Positions 16,908 through 25,905 of a stretch of 64,000 nt of DNA are shown here, in pieces. Every line of letters starts with the position of its first letter. Positions within the stretch are counted from its first letter, which is position 1. Below the pieces are notes generated by a model. It did no database searches. It worked only from the letters and a program-made list of their open reading frames with translations, and was not told the origin of the DNA. Source of the stretch: Xylanimonas cellulosilytica DSM 15894 (GTDB lineage: Bacteria > Actinomycetota > Actinomycetes > Actinomycetales > Cellulomonadaceae). The position numbers and the translations under genes are program-made. The DNA lies in NCBI RefSeq assembly GCF_000024965.1, contig NC_013530.1, positions 434,001 to 498,000 on the forward strand. The letters run 5' to 3'.

Positions 16908-17588
16908 ATGAGCGAGCGCCCGAGCATCGTCGTCCTGTCCGGCCGTGGCCGCCACGAGGATCCGTGGCACGACCATGCCGCCACGTCGCACGCGCTGGCG
17001 AACGTCCTGGCGCCCGTCGGTGACGTCGTCGTGCGCTCGACGCTCCCCGGCGTGTTCGACCTCGACGGCGTCGGCCTGCTGGTGCTCAACCTCGGCCGCC
17101 CGGTGCCGGGGTACGTCGAGGCCCAGATCGACGGCCCGCCCGAGGGGTGGGAGCGGCAGGTCGACGGACTCGTCGGGTGGGCCCGCGACGGCGGCAGCGT
17201 CCTGGCGGTGCACCAGACGGCGCTCGCGGTGCCGGGGAGCGACGCGTTCGGCGAGGTGCTGGGCGGCCGTTGGGTCGAGGGGGTCAGCGGCCACCCGGAG
17301 ATCGGTGCCATGCGGCTCACGCTCGCGAGCGGCACCCATCCGGTGACGGACCGGCTGGGCGGGGTCGACGCGTTCGACGAGCGGTACTGCGGGCTCCGGG
17401 TCGCGCCCACGAGCCAGGTGCTGGGCTGGGTGCACGACGACGACGGCGAGCCGCACCCTGCCCTGTGGACGACGCAGGCGCACGGTGGCCGCACGGTCTA
17501 CAGCGCGCTGGGCCACGACGCGAGGTCGTACGAGTCCCCGAGCCACCAAGAGCTGCTGGTCCGCGCGGTGCGCTGGCTGGTCGCTTAG
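16908..17588 (+). CDS. ThuA-like domain protein
   Basis: The 226-residue protein has a glutamine-amidotransferase-like fold of the ThuA family: IVVLSGRGRHEDPWHDH at the start, LLVLNLGRPVPGY, GGSVLAVHQTA and YSALGHDARSYESPSHQELLVRAVRWL at the end. ThuA proteins occur near trehalose or other sugar utilisation genes; the biochemical role is unsettled. I prefer the ATG at 16908, with AGGGTGG upstream, over the ATG at 16851, whose extra 19 residues do not resemble the family. It is convergent with trmL, overlapping its 3' end by 4 bp. Confidence 0.8.
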   Translation: MSERPSIVVLSGRGRHEDPWHDHAATSHALANVLAPVGDVVVRSTLPGVFDLDGVGLLVLNLGRPVPGYVEAQIDGPPEGWERQVDGLVGWARDGGSVLAVHQTALAVPGSDAFGEVLGGRWVEGVSGHPEIGAMRLTLASGTHPVTDRLGGVDAFDERYCGLRVAPTSQVLGWVHDDDGEPHPALWTTQAHGGRTVYSALGHDARSYESPSHQELLVRAVRWLVA

Positions 17589-18091
17589 GGAGCGCCCGGG
17601 AACCCGAGCTGCCGCCACGCCTCGTAGGTGGCGATCGATGCCGCGTTGGTGAGGTTGAGCGAGCGCCGTCCGGGCAGCATCGGCAGCACGACGCGCTCGG
17701 TGATGCGGGGGTGGTCGAGGACCGACGGCGGCAGCCCGGTGGGCTCCGGGCCGAAGAGCAGCACGTCGCCGGGCTGGTACGCCACGGAGGTGTACGACGT
17801 CGTCGCCCCCACCTCGAACGCGAACACGCGGCGGCCCGGCAGGGCGTCCATGGCGGCGTCGAAGGAGGGGTGCACGGTCAGCACCGCGAGGTCGTGGTAG
17901 TCGAGGCCGGCGCGGCGCAGCTTGGACTCCTCGAGGTCGAAGCCGAGCGGTTCGACCAGGTGCAGGCGTGCGCCGGTCACCGCGGCGAGCCGGATCGCGG
18001 ACCCGGTGTTCCCGGCGATGCGCGGCTCGAAGTAGACGACGTGCGCGAACGGCTCGTCCGGTGCCGCGGGCGCCTCCAGGTGGGGGTTCAC
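17585..18091 (-). CDS. trmL: tRNA (cytidine(34)-2'-O)-methyltransferase, TrmL-type SpoU protein
   Basis: The 168-residue protein is a minimal SPOUT methyltransferase with motif 1 YFEPRIAGNTGSAIRLAAVTG, motif 2 LLFGPEPTGLP and motif 3 VLPMLPGRRSLNLTNAASI, which form the knot that binds S-adenosylmethionine. TrmL methylates the wobble nucleotide ribose of leucine tRNAs. The GTG start at 18091 overlaps the stop codon of the DUF808 gene (GTGA), so the two are co-translated. No ribosome site of its own is clear. Confidence 0.9.
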   Translation of the reverse strand: MNPHLEAPAAPDEPFAHVVYFEPRIAGNTGSAIRLAAVTGARLHLVEPLGFDLEESKLRRAGLDYHDLAVLTVHPSFDAAMDALPGRRVFAFEVGATTSYTSVAYQPGDVLLFGPEPTGLPPSVLDHPRITERVVLPMLPGRRSLNLTNAASIATYEAWRQLGFPGAP

Positions 18092-19050
18092 GCGTGCTTC
18101 CGGCCGAACGGCAGGGCGTGCAGCGCGGCGACGGCGAGAGCGCCGACGGCGAGGCCGACGATTGCGGAGATGAGCGTGTCGAACAGCCAGGAGAGGATGC
18201 CGCCCACACCGGCGACGGCGTCCTGGATGCTGTGCTCGATGCCGTGCATCCAGTCGAACGGTGCGGTCCAGCCGAGCTCGTGCGCGCCGTTGAGGAGGAT
18301 GTGCCCGCCCACCCACAGCATCGCGATGGTGCCGACGGTGGCGATCACGCCGAGCACCTTGGGCATGCCGACGACGAGCGCGTTGCCGAACCTCTGGAGG
18401 CCGCGCGAACGACGCTTCGCGAGGGCCAGGCCGATGTCGTCCATCTTCACGATGAGCCCGACGACGCCGTAGACGCCGACGGTGATGATGAGGGCGACGA
18501 CGACGAGGATCGCGAGCCGCTGCCAGAAGCCCTCGTGGGCGACCTCGTTGAGCGAGATGACCATGATCTCGGCCGAGAGGATCAGGTCGGTGCGCACGGC
18601 GCCGCCGATCAGCGTCTTCTCGGCGGCGGCGCCCTGGACGGCGACGGGGGTGGAGGGGTCGACGGCGCCGGGGGCGTCGTGCGCGGCCTCGTGCCCGCGG
18701 ATCTTCTCCCAGATCTTCTCGGCACCCTCGTAGGCCAGGTAGAGGCCGCCCAGCATGAGGATCGGCGCGAGCGCCCAGGGGGCCACCCACGACAGCAGCA
18801 GCGCCACCGGCAGGATGATGAGCAGCTTGTTGCGGATCGAGCCGAGCGCGATCTTCTTGACGATGGGCAGCTCGCGGTCCGGGGTCACGCCGGTGACGTA
18901 CTGCGGCGTCACTGCCGTGTCGTCGATGACGACGCCCGCGGCCTTCGCGGTGGCCTTCCCCGCGGCGGCGGTGACGTCGTCGAGCGATGCGGCGGCCGCC
19001 TTGGCGATGGCGGCGACGTCGTCGAGCAGGCCCAGCAGTCCGGCACTCAT
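18088..19050 (-). CDS. DUF808 family membrane protein
   Basis: The 320-residue protein matches the DUF808 (YedI) family: an N-terminal LLGLLDDVAAIAKAAAASLDDV repeat-like segment, then VVIDDTAVTPQYV, GVTPDRELPIVKKIALGSIRNKL, and about five TM helices between residues 75 and 315. Function is unknown in the family. A leaderless promoter is visible: TAGGGT (19057-19062, minus strand) is 6 nt before the ATG. It leads a two-gene transcript with trmL. Confidence 0.88.
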   Translation of the reverse strand: MSAGLLGLLDDVAAIAKAAAASLDDVTAAAGKATAKAAGVVIDDTAVTPQYVTGVTPDRELPIVKKIALGSIRNKLLIILPVALLLSWVAPWALAPILMLGGLYLAYEGAEKIWEKIRGHEAAHDAPGAVDPSTPVAVQGAAAEKTLIGGAVRTDLILSAEIMVISLNEVAHEGFWQRLAILVVVALIITVGVYGVVGLIVKMDDIGLALAKRRSRGLQRFGNALVVGMPKVLGVIATVGTIAMLWVGGHILLNGAHELGWTAPFDWMHGIEHSIQDAVAGVGGILSWLFDTLISAIVGLAVGALAVAALHALPFGRKHA

Positions 19051-19089
19051 GCACGAACCCTAAACGTGCCGGGCCTGCTCGTGTGCCGC

Positions 19090-19353
19090 TCAGGTTCGCT
19101 TGCGTCCGGTGAGCAGACCCCAGACGAAGAGCACGACGAGCGACCCGACGAACGCCCAGAACCACGTCGAGAACGACCAGAACGACTGGTTCGGATCAGC
19201 GCCGAACGCGCGGCCGATGAACCCGCCGACGATGGCGCCCACGACTCCGACGAGCAGCGAGACGAGCCAGCCGCCGTTCGCGCGCCCGGGCAGCACCGCC
19301 CGGGCGATGGCGCCCATCACCAGGCCGACGATGATCCACGAAAGCAACCACAT
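19090..19353 (-). CDS. GlsB/YeaQ/YmgE family stress-response membrane protein
   Basis: The 87-residue protein has three hydrophobic segments (about residues 3-20, 30-50, 63-82) and the glycine-rich core LLVGVVGAIVGGFIGRAFG typical of the transglycosylase-associated/YeaQ family. These small inner-membrane proteins are often induced by envelope or acid stress. ATG start at 19353 with AGAGGGG upstream. It stands alone, between the DUF808 and pckG genes on the same strand. Confidence 0.88.
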   Translation of the reverse strand: MWLLSWIIVGLVMGAIARAVLPGRANGGWLVSLLVGVVGAIVGGFIGRAFGADPNQSFWSFSTWFWAFVGSLVVLFVWGLLTGRKRT

Positions 19354-19436
19354 GATGATGTCCCCTCTGGGTCGATGTCATGAGCGGCCTACGTTCTCAT
19401 CGGCCGCCACGGTGCGCATCCGGGACGGACGGCGGG

Positions 19437-21296
19437 TCAGGGCAGCGCCCGCGAGAGCCGCGCGTGCAGCCCGCGGAGCTGCTCCGTCAGCCGTGCGGGG
19501 ACGCGCCCGTCGAACCCGCGGAAGAACGCCTCCGTCAGTGCCGCCTCCTGGAGCCATGCCGCGGGGTCGACGTCGAAGAGCTCGGCCAGGTCGGCGGCGG
19601 GGAGGTCCAGGCCGTCGACGTCGAGCGCCCCGGGGGCGGGCAGCAGGCCCACGGGCGACGACGTCGCGGAGTCGTCGCCGGGACGCTGCCCGCGGGCGGC
19701 GTCGAGCTGGTCGACCATCCAGGCGATCACCCGCGAGTTCTCGCCGAACCCGGGCCACAGGAAGCGCCCGTCGCTGCCCTTTCGGAACCAGTTGACCTGG
19801 AAGATCGCGGGCTGCCGGGCCGGGTTGAGCCGGTCGCCGACGGCCAGCCAGTGGGCCCAGTGGTCGGGCATGGCGTAGCCGCAGAACGGCATCATCGCGA
19901 ACGGGTCGCGGCGCAGCTCGCCCACGGTGCCCTCGGCGGCGGCGGTGCGCTCCGAGCTGATGGTGGCGCCGAGGAACACGCCGTGGTCCCAGTCGAACGC
20001 CTGGGTCACCAGCGGCACGTTGGTGGCCCGGCGTCCGCCGAAGACGATCGCGTCGACCGGCACGCCGGCCGGGTCGTCCCAGTCGGGGGCGATCGACGGG
20101 CACTGGGCGGCCGCGACCGTGAACCGCGAGTTCGGGTGGGCGGCGGGGCGCCCCGAGTCCGGGGTCCAGTCCGCGCCCGTCCAGTCGATCAGGTGCTCGG
20201 GAGCCTCCGGGGTGAGGCCCTCCCACCACACGTCGCCGTCGTCGGTCAGGGCCACGTTCGTGAAGATGACGTCGTGGGTCAGGGTGGCGATCGCCGTCGG
20301 GTTCGTCTCGACGCCGGTGCCGGGCGCGACGCCGAAGAACCCCGCCTCCGGGTTGATGGCGCGCAGGGCGCCGTCGTCGTCGGGCCGCATCCACGCGATG
20401 TCGTCGCCGAGCGTCTCCACGGACCAGCCAGGGATCGTGGGCTGGAGCATCGCGAGGTTCGTCTTGCCGCACGCGCTCGGGAACGCGGCCGCCAGGTGGT
20501 AGCGGCGGCCCGTCGGGGCGGTGACGCGCACCAGCAGCATGTGCTCGGCGAGCCAGCCCTCGTCGCGGCCCATCACCGACGCGATGCGCAGCGCGAAGCA
20601 CTTCTTGCCCAGCAGGGCGTTGCCGCCGTAGCCCGACCCGTACGACCAGATCTCGCGGGACTCGGGGAACTGGACGATGTACTTGGTGTCGTTGCAGGGC
20701 CACGGCACGTCCACGTCGTCGGGCGCGAGTGGGGCACCCACGCTGTGCACGGCCGGCACCCACTGCTGCCCGGCGTCGATGAGGTCCAGCACCTCGCGCG
20801 AGACGCGCGTCATCACGTGCATCGAGACGACGACGTAGGGCGAGTCGGTGATCTCGACGCCCACCTGCGAGATGGGGCCGCCGAGCGGGCCCATCGAGAA
20901 CGGCACCACGTACATCGTGCGGCCGCGCATCGAGCCCGTGAAGACGGCGCGCAGCTCGTCGCCCATGAACGCGGGGTCGCGCCAGTTGTTGGTGGGGCCG
21001 GCGTCCTCCTCGCGCTCGGCGCAGATGAACGTCCGCGACTCCACCCGCGCGACGTCGGACGGGTGCGACCGGGCGAGGTAGGAGTTCTCGCGCTTCGCGA
21101 GCTTGATGAGCGTCCCGCTCTCGACCATCTCGTCCAGCAGCCGCTGCTTCTCCGTCGCCGACCCGTCGCACCAGACGACGGCGTCCGGCTGCGTGAGTGC
21201 GGCGACCTCGGCGACCCACGCCGCGACGGAGCCGTCGGCGGGGACGACGACGGCGCGGGCGGTCGTGGTGGCGGGGTGGTCGATCGTGGTCGACAT
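19437..21296 (-). CDS. pckG: Phosphoenolpyruvate carboxykinase (GTP)
   Basis: The 619-residue enzyme converts oxaloacetate and GTP to PEP, CO2 and GDP, the first step of gluconeogenesis. It has the GTP-type P-loop FPSACGKTN (residues 272-280) with the reactive cysteine inside, the PEPCK motif [21 protein letters not shown], and the C-terminal nucleotide-binding [22 protein letters not shown]. Length matches the family. ATG at 21296 with AGGGAG 9 nt upstream. It is divergent from a RamB-type regulator gene, and an inverted repeat at 21364-21383 lies between them, so its expression probably responds to acetate/propionate-type carbon supply. Confidence 0.96.
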   Translation of the reverse strand: MSTTIDHPATTTARAVVVPADGSVAAWVAEVAALTQPDAVVWCDGSATEKQRLLDEMVESGTLIKLAKRENSYLARSHPSDVARVESRTFICAEREEDAGPTNNWRDPAFMGDELRAVFTGSMRGRTMYVVPFSMGPLGGPISQVGVEITDSPYVVVSMHVMTRVSREVLDLIDAGQQWVPAVHSVGAPLAPDDVDVPWPCNDTKYIVQFPESREIWSYGSGYGGNALLGKKCFALRIASVMGRDEGWLAEHMLLVRVTAPTGRRYHLAAAFPSACGKTNLAMLQPTIPGWSVETLGDDIAWMRPDDDGALRAINPEAGFFGVAPGTGVETNPTAIATLTHDVIFTNVALTDDGDVWWEGLTPEAPEHLIDWTGADWTPDSGRPAAHPNSRFTVAAAQCPSIAPDWDDPAGVPVDAIVFGGRRATNVPLVTQAFDWDHGVFLGATISSERTAAAEGTVGELRRDPFAMMPFCGYAMPDHWAHWLAVGDRLNPARQPAIFQVNWFRKGSDGRFLWPGFGENSRVIAWMVDQLDAARGQRPGDDSATSSPVGLLPAPGALDVDGLDLPAADLAELFDVDPAAWLQEAALTEAFFRGFDGRVPARLTEQLRGLHARLSRALP

Positions 21297-21363
21297 GATG
21301 TGGTGCTCCCTCGGTACGCCAGTGGACTCGGGCCGCCGGAGCGGCCGTGACTTCGACGATTCC

Positions 21364-21383
21364 GCAATCCGGGGCGGGATTGC
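21364..21383. promoter_or_regulatory. Inverted repeat between pckG and the RamB-type regulator gene
   Basis: GCAATCC and GGATTGC (21364-21370 and 21377-21383) are perfect 7-bp arms around a 6-nt spacer in the 135-bp divergent promoter region. The site lies upstream of the regulator's -10 box (21420-21425). It contains a TTGC half similar to RamB-type sites as I recall them, so it may serve both genes. Confidence 0.5.
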
Positions 21384-21431
21384 CAGCCAGAACGGTGTCA
21401 AGAACCGCGGATCTTGACGTACCGTGAAGAC

Positions 21432-22892
21432 ATGCCGGACGGACCCGATCTCCTGACCCTCGGCCGCCGGGTGCGCCACCTGCGCACGCGCCGCGGCCTG
21501 ACCCTGGACGCGCTCGGCGCCGCCGTCGGCTGCACGCCGTCGCTGCTGTCCCTCATCGAGAACGGCAAGCGCGAGCCGCGGCTCTCGCTGCTGCGGGCGC
21601 TCGCGGAGGCGCTCCGCGTGGAGGTCGGCGACCTGCTCGCGGCCGAGCCGCCCGACCGCCGGGCCGCGCTCGAGATCGATCTCGAGCGTGCCCAGCGCGG
21701 GCCGCTCTTCGGCGAGCTCGGCCTGCCCCAGGTCAAGCCGTCCCAGAAGCTCCCGATGCCGGTGCTCGAACAGCTCGTCGGCCTGCACGCGGAGCTCGCC
21801 CGCCGCGAGGAGGAGGCGATCGCCACCCCGGAGGAGGCGCGGCGGGCGAACACCGAGTTACGCCTGGGCCGCCAGGCGCGCGACAACTACTTCCCCGAGA
21901 TCGAGGATCTCGCCGAGGATCTCGTGACGCGCTCCGGGTACCCGGGCGGCGGCGCCGTCTCGCACCGCACGGTCGCGCGCCTGGCCGAGTCGCTCGGCTT
22001 CGAGCTCCTCCACGTGGCCGACCTGCCCCGCTCCGCCCGCACCGTCACCGACCTCAAGAACGGCCGCATCTACGTGCCGCAGGCCTCGACGCCGGGCGGG
22101 CACGGGCTGCGCTCCCTCGCCCTGCAGGCGATCGCCCACCGCGTGCTCGGCCACGAACGCCCGCGCTCGTACGGGGAGTTCCTGCGCCAGCGCGTCGAGA
22201 TCACCTACTTCGCCGCCGCGTCCCTGATGCCCCGCACGGCGTCCGTCGACTTCCTCGCCGCCCGCAAGCGCGAGAAGGACCTGGCGGTCGAGGACTTCCG
22301 GGACGCGTTCGGCGTCACGCACGAGGCCGCCGCCATGCGGCTGACCAACCTCGCCACCGTGCACCTGGCCATCCCGCTGCACTTCCTGCGGGTCGGTGAC
22401 GACGGCGCCCTGTTCCGCGGGTACGCGAACGACGGCATGCCGCTGCCGCAGGACGTCACGGGGGCGATCGAGGGACAGCTCGTGTGCCGCAAGTGGGCCG
22501 CCCGCGCCGTCTTCGAGCGCCGGGACCGCGCCACCGAGTACTACCAGTACACCGACACCCCGGCCGGCACGTTCTGGGACTCGGTGCAGATGGGCACGCG
22601 AGGGCCCGACGACGCGGGCGCCTTCTCGATCACCGTCGGCGTCCCGTACGCGCACGCCAAGTGGTTCCGCGGCCGGGACACGCAGCTGCGCCGCTCGTCC
22701 ACCTGCCCCGACCCGGCCTGCTGCCAGCGCCCGCCCGCCGACCTCGCCGACCGCTGGGCGGGCGCCGCCTGGCCCAGCGCCCGTATGCACCAGCAGATCC
22801 TCGCGGCCCTGCCGCGCGGCCGGTTCCCCGGCGTCGAGGACGCGGAGCTGTTCGCGTTCCTCGACCGGCACGCGCCGCAGGACGCCGGCTGA
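21432..22892 (+). CDS. ramB: RamB-like short-chain fatty acyl regulator (XRE HTH plus IrrE-like and ScfR domains)
   Basis: The 486-residue protein has an N-terminal XRE helix-turn-helix ([40 protein letters not shown]), a central ImmA/IrrE-like domain with a degenerate metal motif ([11 protein letters not shown] rather than HExxH), and the C-terminal ScfR domain with clustered cysteines ([13 protein letters not shown]). This is the architecture of RamB and RamR-type regulators of acetate, propionate and glyoxylate-cycle genes. A leaderless promoter TACCGT (21420-21425) is 6 nt before the ATG, deciding this start over a TTG 18 bp upstream. Its divergence from pckG suggests control of gluconeogenesis. 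Confidence 0.88.
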   Translation: MPDGPDLLTLGRRVRHLRTRRGLTLDALGAAVGCTPSLLSLIENGKREPRLSLLRALAEALRVEVGDLLAAEPPDRRAALEIDLERAQRGPLFGELGLPQVKPSQKLPMPVLEQLVGLHAELARREEEAIATPEEARRANTELRLGRQARDNYFPEIEDLAEDLVTRSGYPGGGAVSHRTVARLAESLGFELLHVADLPRSARTVTDLKNGRIYVPQASTPGGHGLRSLALQAIAHRVLGHERPRSYGEFLRQRVEITYFAAASLMPRTASVDFLAARKREKDLAVEDFRDAFGVTHEAAAMRLTNLATVHLAIPLHFLRVGDDGALFRGYANDGMPLPQDVTGAIEGQLVCRKWAARAVFERRDRATEYYQYTDTPAGTFWDSVQMGTRGPDDAGAFSITVGVPYAHAKWFRGRDTQLRRSSTCPDPACCQRPPADLADRWAGAAWPSARMHQQILAALPRGRFPGVEDAELFAFLDRHAPQDAG

Positions 22893-22957
22893 CCTGCTCG
22901 CCCGGGGCAACCCGCTCGCGCGCAGGGCACCCTGCGGGCAGGGCGCCTGCGGGCGGC

Positions 22958-23470
22958 CTACTCGCCCGCGGGGATGCCGAGCGCCGTCCGGACCGCGTCG
23001 ACCTCCGGGAGGGTGTTGAAGGCCATCGCGCGCCCGGCGGCGTCGTACGCCTCCTCCACGGACGCCGCCGTCCCGGCGGCCTCCCACTCGGCGGCGGCCT
23101 TCTCGTCCGCGACGGCGAGCTTCGCCAGGTCCGCGGCCACCTCGTCGGGCCACGTCGTGCCGCGCAGGCCCTCGACGCGGGCGCGCAGCGCGGAGGCGGT
23201 CGCACCGGCCAGGCCCACCTGCGTCTCCAGCGGGGCGTCGTCGGTCTCGGCCTCGTGGTACTGGGCCATGACCTTCTCGTACGGCTCGGTGATGGCGACG
23301 AACCGCTCGGCGGCGGCCGCGATGTCCAGCTTCCCCTCGCCGGCCACCTCGGCCACCTCAGCGGCCTCGGCGGCCGGGGCGCCGCCCGGTTCGGCGGTGC
23401 TGCCGGGGCTGGTGCACCCGGACAGGGCGAGAGCCAGGACGAGCGCGGTTCCCGCGACGGTGCGGCGCAT
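22958..23470 (-). CDS. Hypothetical lipoprotein
   Basis: The 170-residue protein has a signal peptide with lipobox LSGC (lipidated Cys19), an Ala/Glu/Pro-rich linker (residues 20-45) and a mostly helical domain rich in Ala and Glu. It should be anchored to the outer face of the membrane. No known domain is recognised. ATG at 23470 with GAGGAG upstream. A perfect GAAACGTTTC palindrome 69 bp upstream may be an operator. It is convergent with the ramB-like gene. Confidence 0.8.
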   Translation of the reverse strand: MRRTVAGTALVLALALSGCTSPGSTAEPGGAPAAEAAEVAEVAGEGKLDIAAAAERFVAITEPYEKVMAQYHEAETDDAPLETQVGLAGATASALRARVEGLRGTTWPDEVAADLAKLAVADEKAAAEWEAAGTAASVEEAYDAAGRAMAFNTLPEVDAVRTALGIPAGE

Positions 23471-23538
23471 GGGGTCTCCTCAGATCGGCGGTGAACGGTG
23501 GGACTGTAGTGGCCCGCCCGTCTGCGCCCGCCACCACC

Positions 23539-23548
23539 GAAACGTTTC
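23539..23548. promoter_or_regulatory. CG-centred palindrome upstream of the lipoprotein gene
   Basis: GAAACGTTTC is a perfect 10-bp palindrome with the AAACGTTT core seen in many LacI-family operators. It lies between the glpK terminator and the lipoprotein start on the minus strand. No matching LacI gene is adjacent, so any regulator would act in trans. Confidence 0.4.
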
Positions 23549-23560
23549 ACCTGTGGACAC

Positions 23561-23595
23561 GACGGCGGGCCCCTCCGTCGGAAGGGCCCGCCGTC
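23561..23595 (-). terminator. Terminator hairpin of the glpDFK operon
   Basis: A perfect 12-bp GC-rich inverted repeat (arms 23561-23572 and 23584-23595) starts 8 bp after the glpK stop codon in the direction of transcription. The loop can pair further (TCC with GGA). Confidence 0.8.
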
Positions 23596-23602
23596 GGGTC
23601 GC

Positions 23603-25117
23603 CTACTGCGTGTCGACGTCCACCCAGTCGAACGTCTTGGTCACCGCCTTCTTCCACTGCCGGTAGAGGCGCTCGCGCTCGTCCTGGTCCATCGAGGGCG
23701 TCCAGCGCCGGTCCTCGGCCCAGTTGTCGGTCACGTCGGACTCCCCGGACCAGTACCCGACGGCGATGCCCGCCGCGTAGGCCGCGCCGAGCGCGGTCGT
23801 CTCCGCCACCTTGGGCCGCACGACGTCGACGCCGAGCTGGTCGGCCTGGAACTGCATGAGCAGCTCGTCGGCCACCATGCCGCCGTCGACCTTGAGCTCG
23901 GTGAGCTCGACGCCGGAGTCGGCGCGCATGGCCTCGAGCACCTCGCGGGTCTGGTACGCCACCGACTCCAGCGCCGCGCGTGCGATGTGGTTCTTGTTGA
24001 CGTACCGCGTGAGCCCCACGAGGGCACCACGGGCGTCCGGCCGCCAGTAGGGGGCGAACAGGCCGGAGAACGCGGGCACGAAGTAGGCGCCGCCGTTGTC
24101 CTCCACCTTGCGGGCCAGCCACTCGACGTCGGGCGCGTCCGAGAATAGCCCCAGGTTGTCCCGCAGCCACTGCACGAGCGAGCCGGTCACGGCGATCGAC
24201 CCCTCGAGCGCGTAGCGCTGCGGTGCGTCGCCGATCTTGTAGCAGACCGTGGTCAGCAACCCGTTCTTCGACGGGACCTTCTCGGTGCCCGTGTTGAGCA
24301 GCATGAAGTTGCCGGTGCCGTAGGTGTTCTTCGCGGTGCCGACCTCGAAGCACGCCTGCCCGAACGTCGCGGCCTGCTGGTCGCCGAGGATGCCCGCGAT
24401 CGGCACGCCCGGCAGCAGCCCGCCCTGGCGGCCCTTCCCGTACACCTCCGAGGAGGAGTGGATCTCCGGCAGCATCGACAGCGGGATGCCCATGTCGGAG
24501 GCGATGTCCTCGCGCCACGACAGCGTGTCGAGGTCCATCAGCATGGTGCGCGACGCGTTGGTGACGTCCGTGTAGTGCACGCCGCCGTCGACGCCGCCCG
24601 TCATGTTCCACAGCACCCACGAGTCGGTGTTGCCGAACAGCAGGTCGCCACGGTCCGCGGCCTCGCGAGCGCCCTCGACGTTGTCGAGGATCCACTTGAC
24701 CTTGGGGCCGGAGAAGTAGGTGGCCAGGGGCAGGCCGACGATCGCCTTGTACTTGTCGGCGCCCACGTCGCCGCCGAGCTCGTCGACGATCGCCTGCGTG
24801 CGGGTGTCCTGCCAGACGATCGCGTTGTAGACCGGCTTGCCCGTGGTCTTGTCCCACACCACCGCCGTCTCGCGCTGGTTGGTGATGCCCACCGCCGCGA
24901 TGTCGGTGTAGGTGACGTTCGCGCGGCTCAGGGCGATGCCGACCGCCTCGCGCACGTTGTTCCAGATCTGGTCGGGGTTGTGCTCGACCCAGCCGGCCCT
25001 GGGGAAGATCTGGTCGTGCTCGAGCTGACCGGTCGAGACGACCTGCCCGCCGTGGTCGAAGATCATCGCCCGGGAGCTCGTGGTTCCCTGGTCGATGGCG
25101 AGTACGTAGTCAGGCAT
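23603..25117 (-). CDS. glpK: Glycerol kinase
   Basis: The 504-residue FGGY kinase phosphorylates glycerol to sn-glycerol 3-phosphate. It begins with the phosphate-binding loop [19 protein letters not shown] and contains [37 protein letters not shown] and [17 protein letters not shown], all diagnostic of GlpK. Length is standard. ATG at 25117 with AAGGAG 9 nt upstream. It is the last gene of glpD-glpF-glpK on the minus strand, 42 bp after glpF, followed by a clear terminator. Confidence 0.97.
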   Translation of the reverse strand: MPDYVLAIDQGTTSSRAMIFDHGGQVVSTGQLEHDQIFPRAGWVEHNPDQIWNNVREAVGIALSRANVTYTDIAAVGITNQRETAVVWDKTTGKPVYNAIVWQDTRTQAIVDELGGDVGADKYKAIVGLPLATYFSGPKVKWILDNVEGAREAADRGDLLFGNTDSWVLWNMTGGVDGGVHYTDVTNASRTMLMDLDTLSWREDIASDMGIPLSMLPEIHSSSEVYGKGRQGGLLPGVPIAGILGDQQAATFGQACFEVGTAKNTYGTGNFMLLNTGTEKVPSKNGLLTTVCYKIGDAPQRYALEGSIAVTGSLVQWLRDNLGLFSDAPDVEWLARKVEDNGGAYFVPAFSGLFAPYWRPDARGALVGLTRYVNKNHIARAALESVAYQTREVLEAMRADSGVELTELKVDGGMVADELLMQFQADQLGVDVVRPKVAETTALGAAYAAGIAVGYWSGESDVTDNWAEDRRWTPSMDQDERERLYRQWKKAVTKTFDWVDVDTQ

Positions 25118-25159
25118 GGGGTGTGACTCCTTCACGTCGTCGTGATGCACGTCCAGCTG

Positions 25160-25894
25160 TCAGGTCAGGGCAGCGCCGAGCAGCCCCGCCAGGATCGCTC
25201 CGATGATCGGGCCGACGACGGGGACCCACGAGTAGCCCCAGTCGGACGAGCCCTTGCCCTTGATCGGCAGCACGAAGTGCGCGATGCGCGGGCCGAGGTC
25301 ACGGGCCGGGTTGATGGCGTACCCCGTCGGGCCACCGAGTGAGGCACCGATGCCGACCACGATGAGCGCGACGGCGAGCGGGCCGAGCTGGGAGGGCGTC
25401 CTGCCGTTGACCACGACGAAGAAGACCAGCACGAACGTCGCCAGGATCTCCGTGACCAGGTTCCATCCGTAGGAACGGATCGCCGGGCCCGTGGAGAACA
25501 CGGCGAGCTTGGTCGCCGAGTCGGCGTCCTCGTCGAAGTGCTTCTTGTACGCGAGGAAGGCGAGCACGGCGCCGATGAACGCACCGAGGAACTGGGCGCC
25601 GAAGTAGACCAGCGCGTTGGAGAGGTTCGGCGCGATCTCCCCGGCGTCCCCCGCGTAGAACGGCAGGTCGGCGACCCACAGGCCGACGGTCACCGCCGGG
25701 TTGATGTGGGCGCCGGAGCTGAACGCGGCGTAGACGCCCGCGAAGACCGCGAAGCCCCACCCGAAGTTGATGAGCAGCCAGTTGGGTCCGAAACCTTTGT
25801 TCTTGGGGAGGATCACGTTCGCGACCACGCCGGCACCGAGCAGGATCAGCGTCGCCGTGCCGATGACCTCCGACCAGAATGCGTCCAGGAGCAT
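25160..25894 (-). CDS. glpF: Glycerol facilitator (aquaglyceroporin)
   Basis: The 244-residue membrane protein has six TM helices and the two half-helix motifs of the MIP family, HINPAV and INPARD. The arginine and aspartate after the second NPA are the selectivity-filter signature of glycerol facilitators rather than water-only channels. It lets glycerol enter passively so GlpK can trap it. ATG at 25894 with AAAGGA upstream, only 11 bp after the glpD stop, so it is in the same transcript. Confidence 0.95.
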   Translation of the reverse strand: MLLDAFWSEVIGTATLILLGAGVVANVILPKNKGFGPNWLLINFGWGFAVFAGVYAAFSSGAHINPAVTVGLWVADLPFYAGDAGEIAPNLSNALVYFGAQFLGAFIGAVLAFLAYKKHFDEDADSATKLAVFSTGPAIRSYGWNLVTEILATFVLVFFVVVNGRTPSQLGPLAVALIVVGIGASLGGPTGYAINPARDLGPRIAHFVLPIKGKGSSDWGYSWVPVVGPIIGAILAGLLGAALT

Positions 25895-25905
25895 CGTCGT
25901 TCCTT

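Noticed and set aside
21414-21431. TTG start for the RamB-type gene
   Set aside because: It would lie upstream of or within the -10 box TACCGT; the ATG at 21432 is 6 nt after that box.
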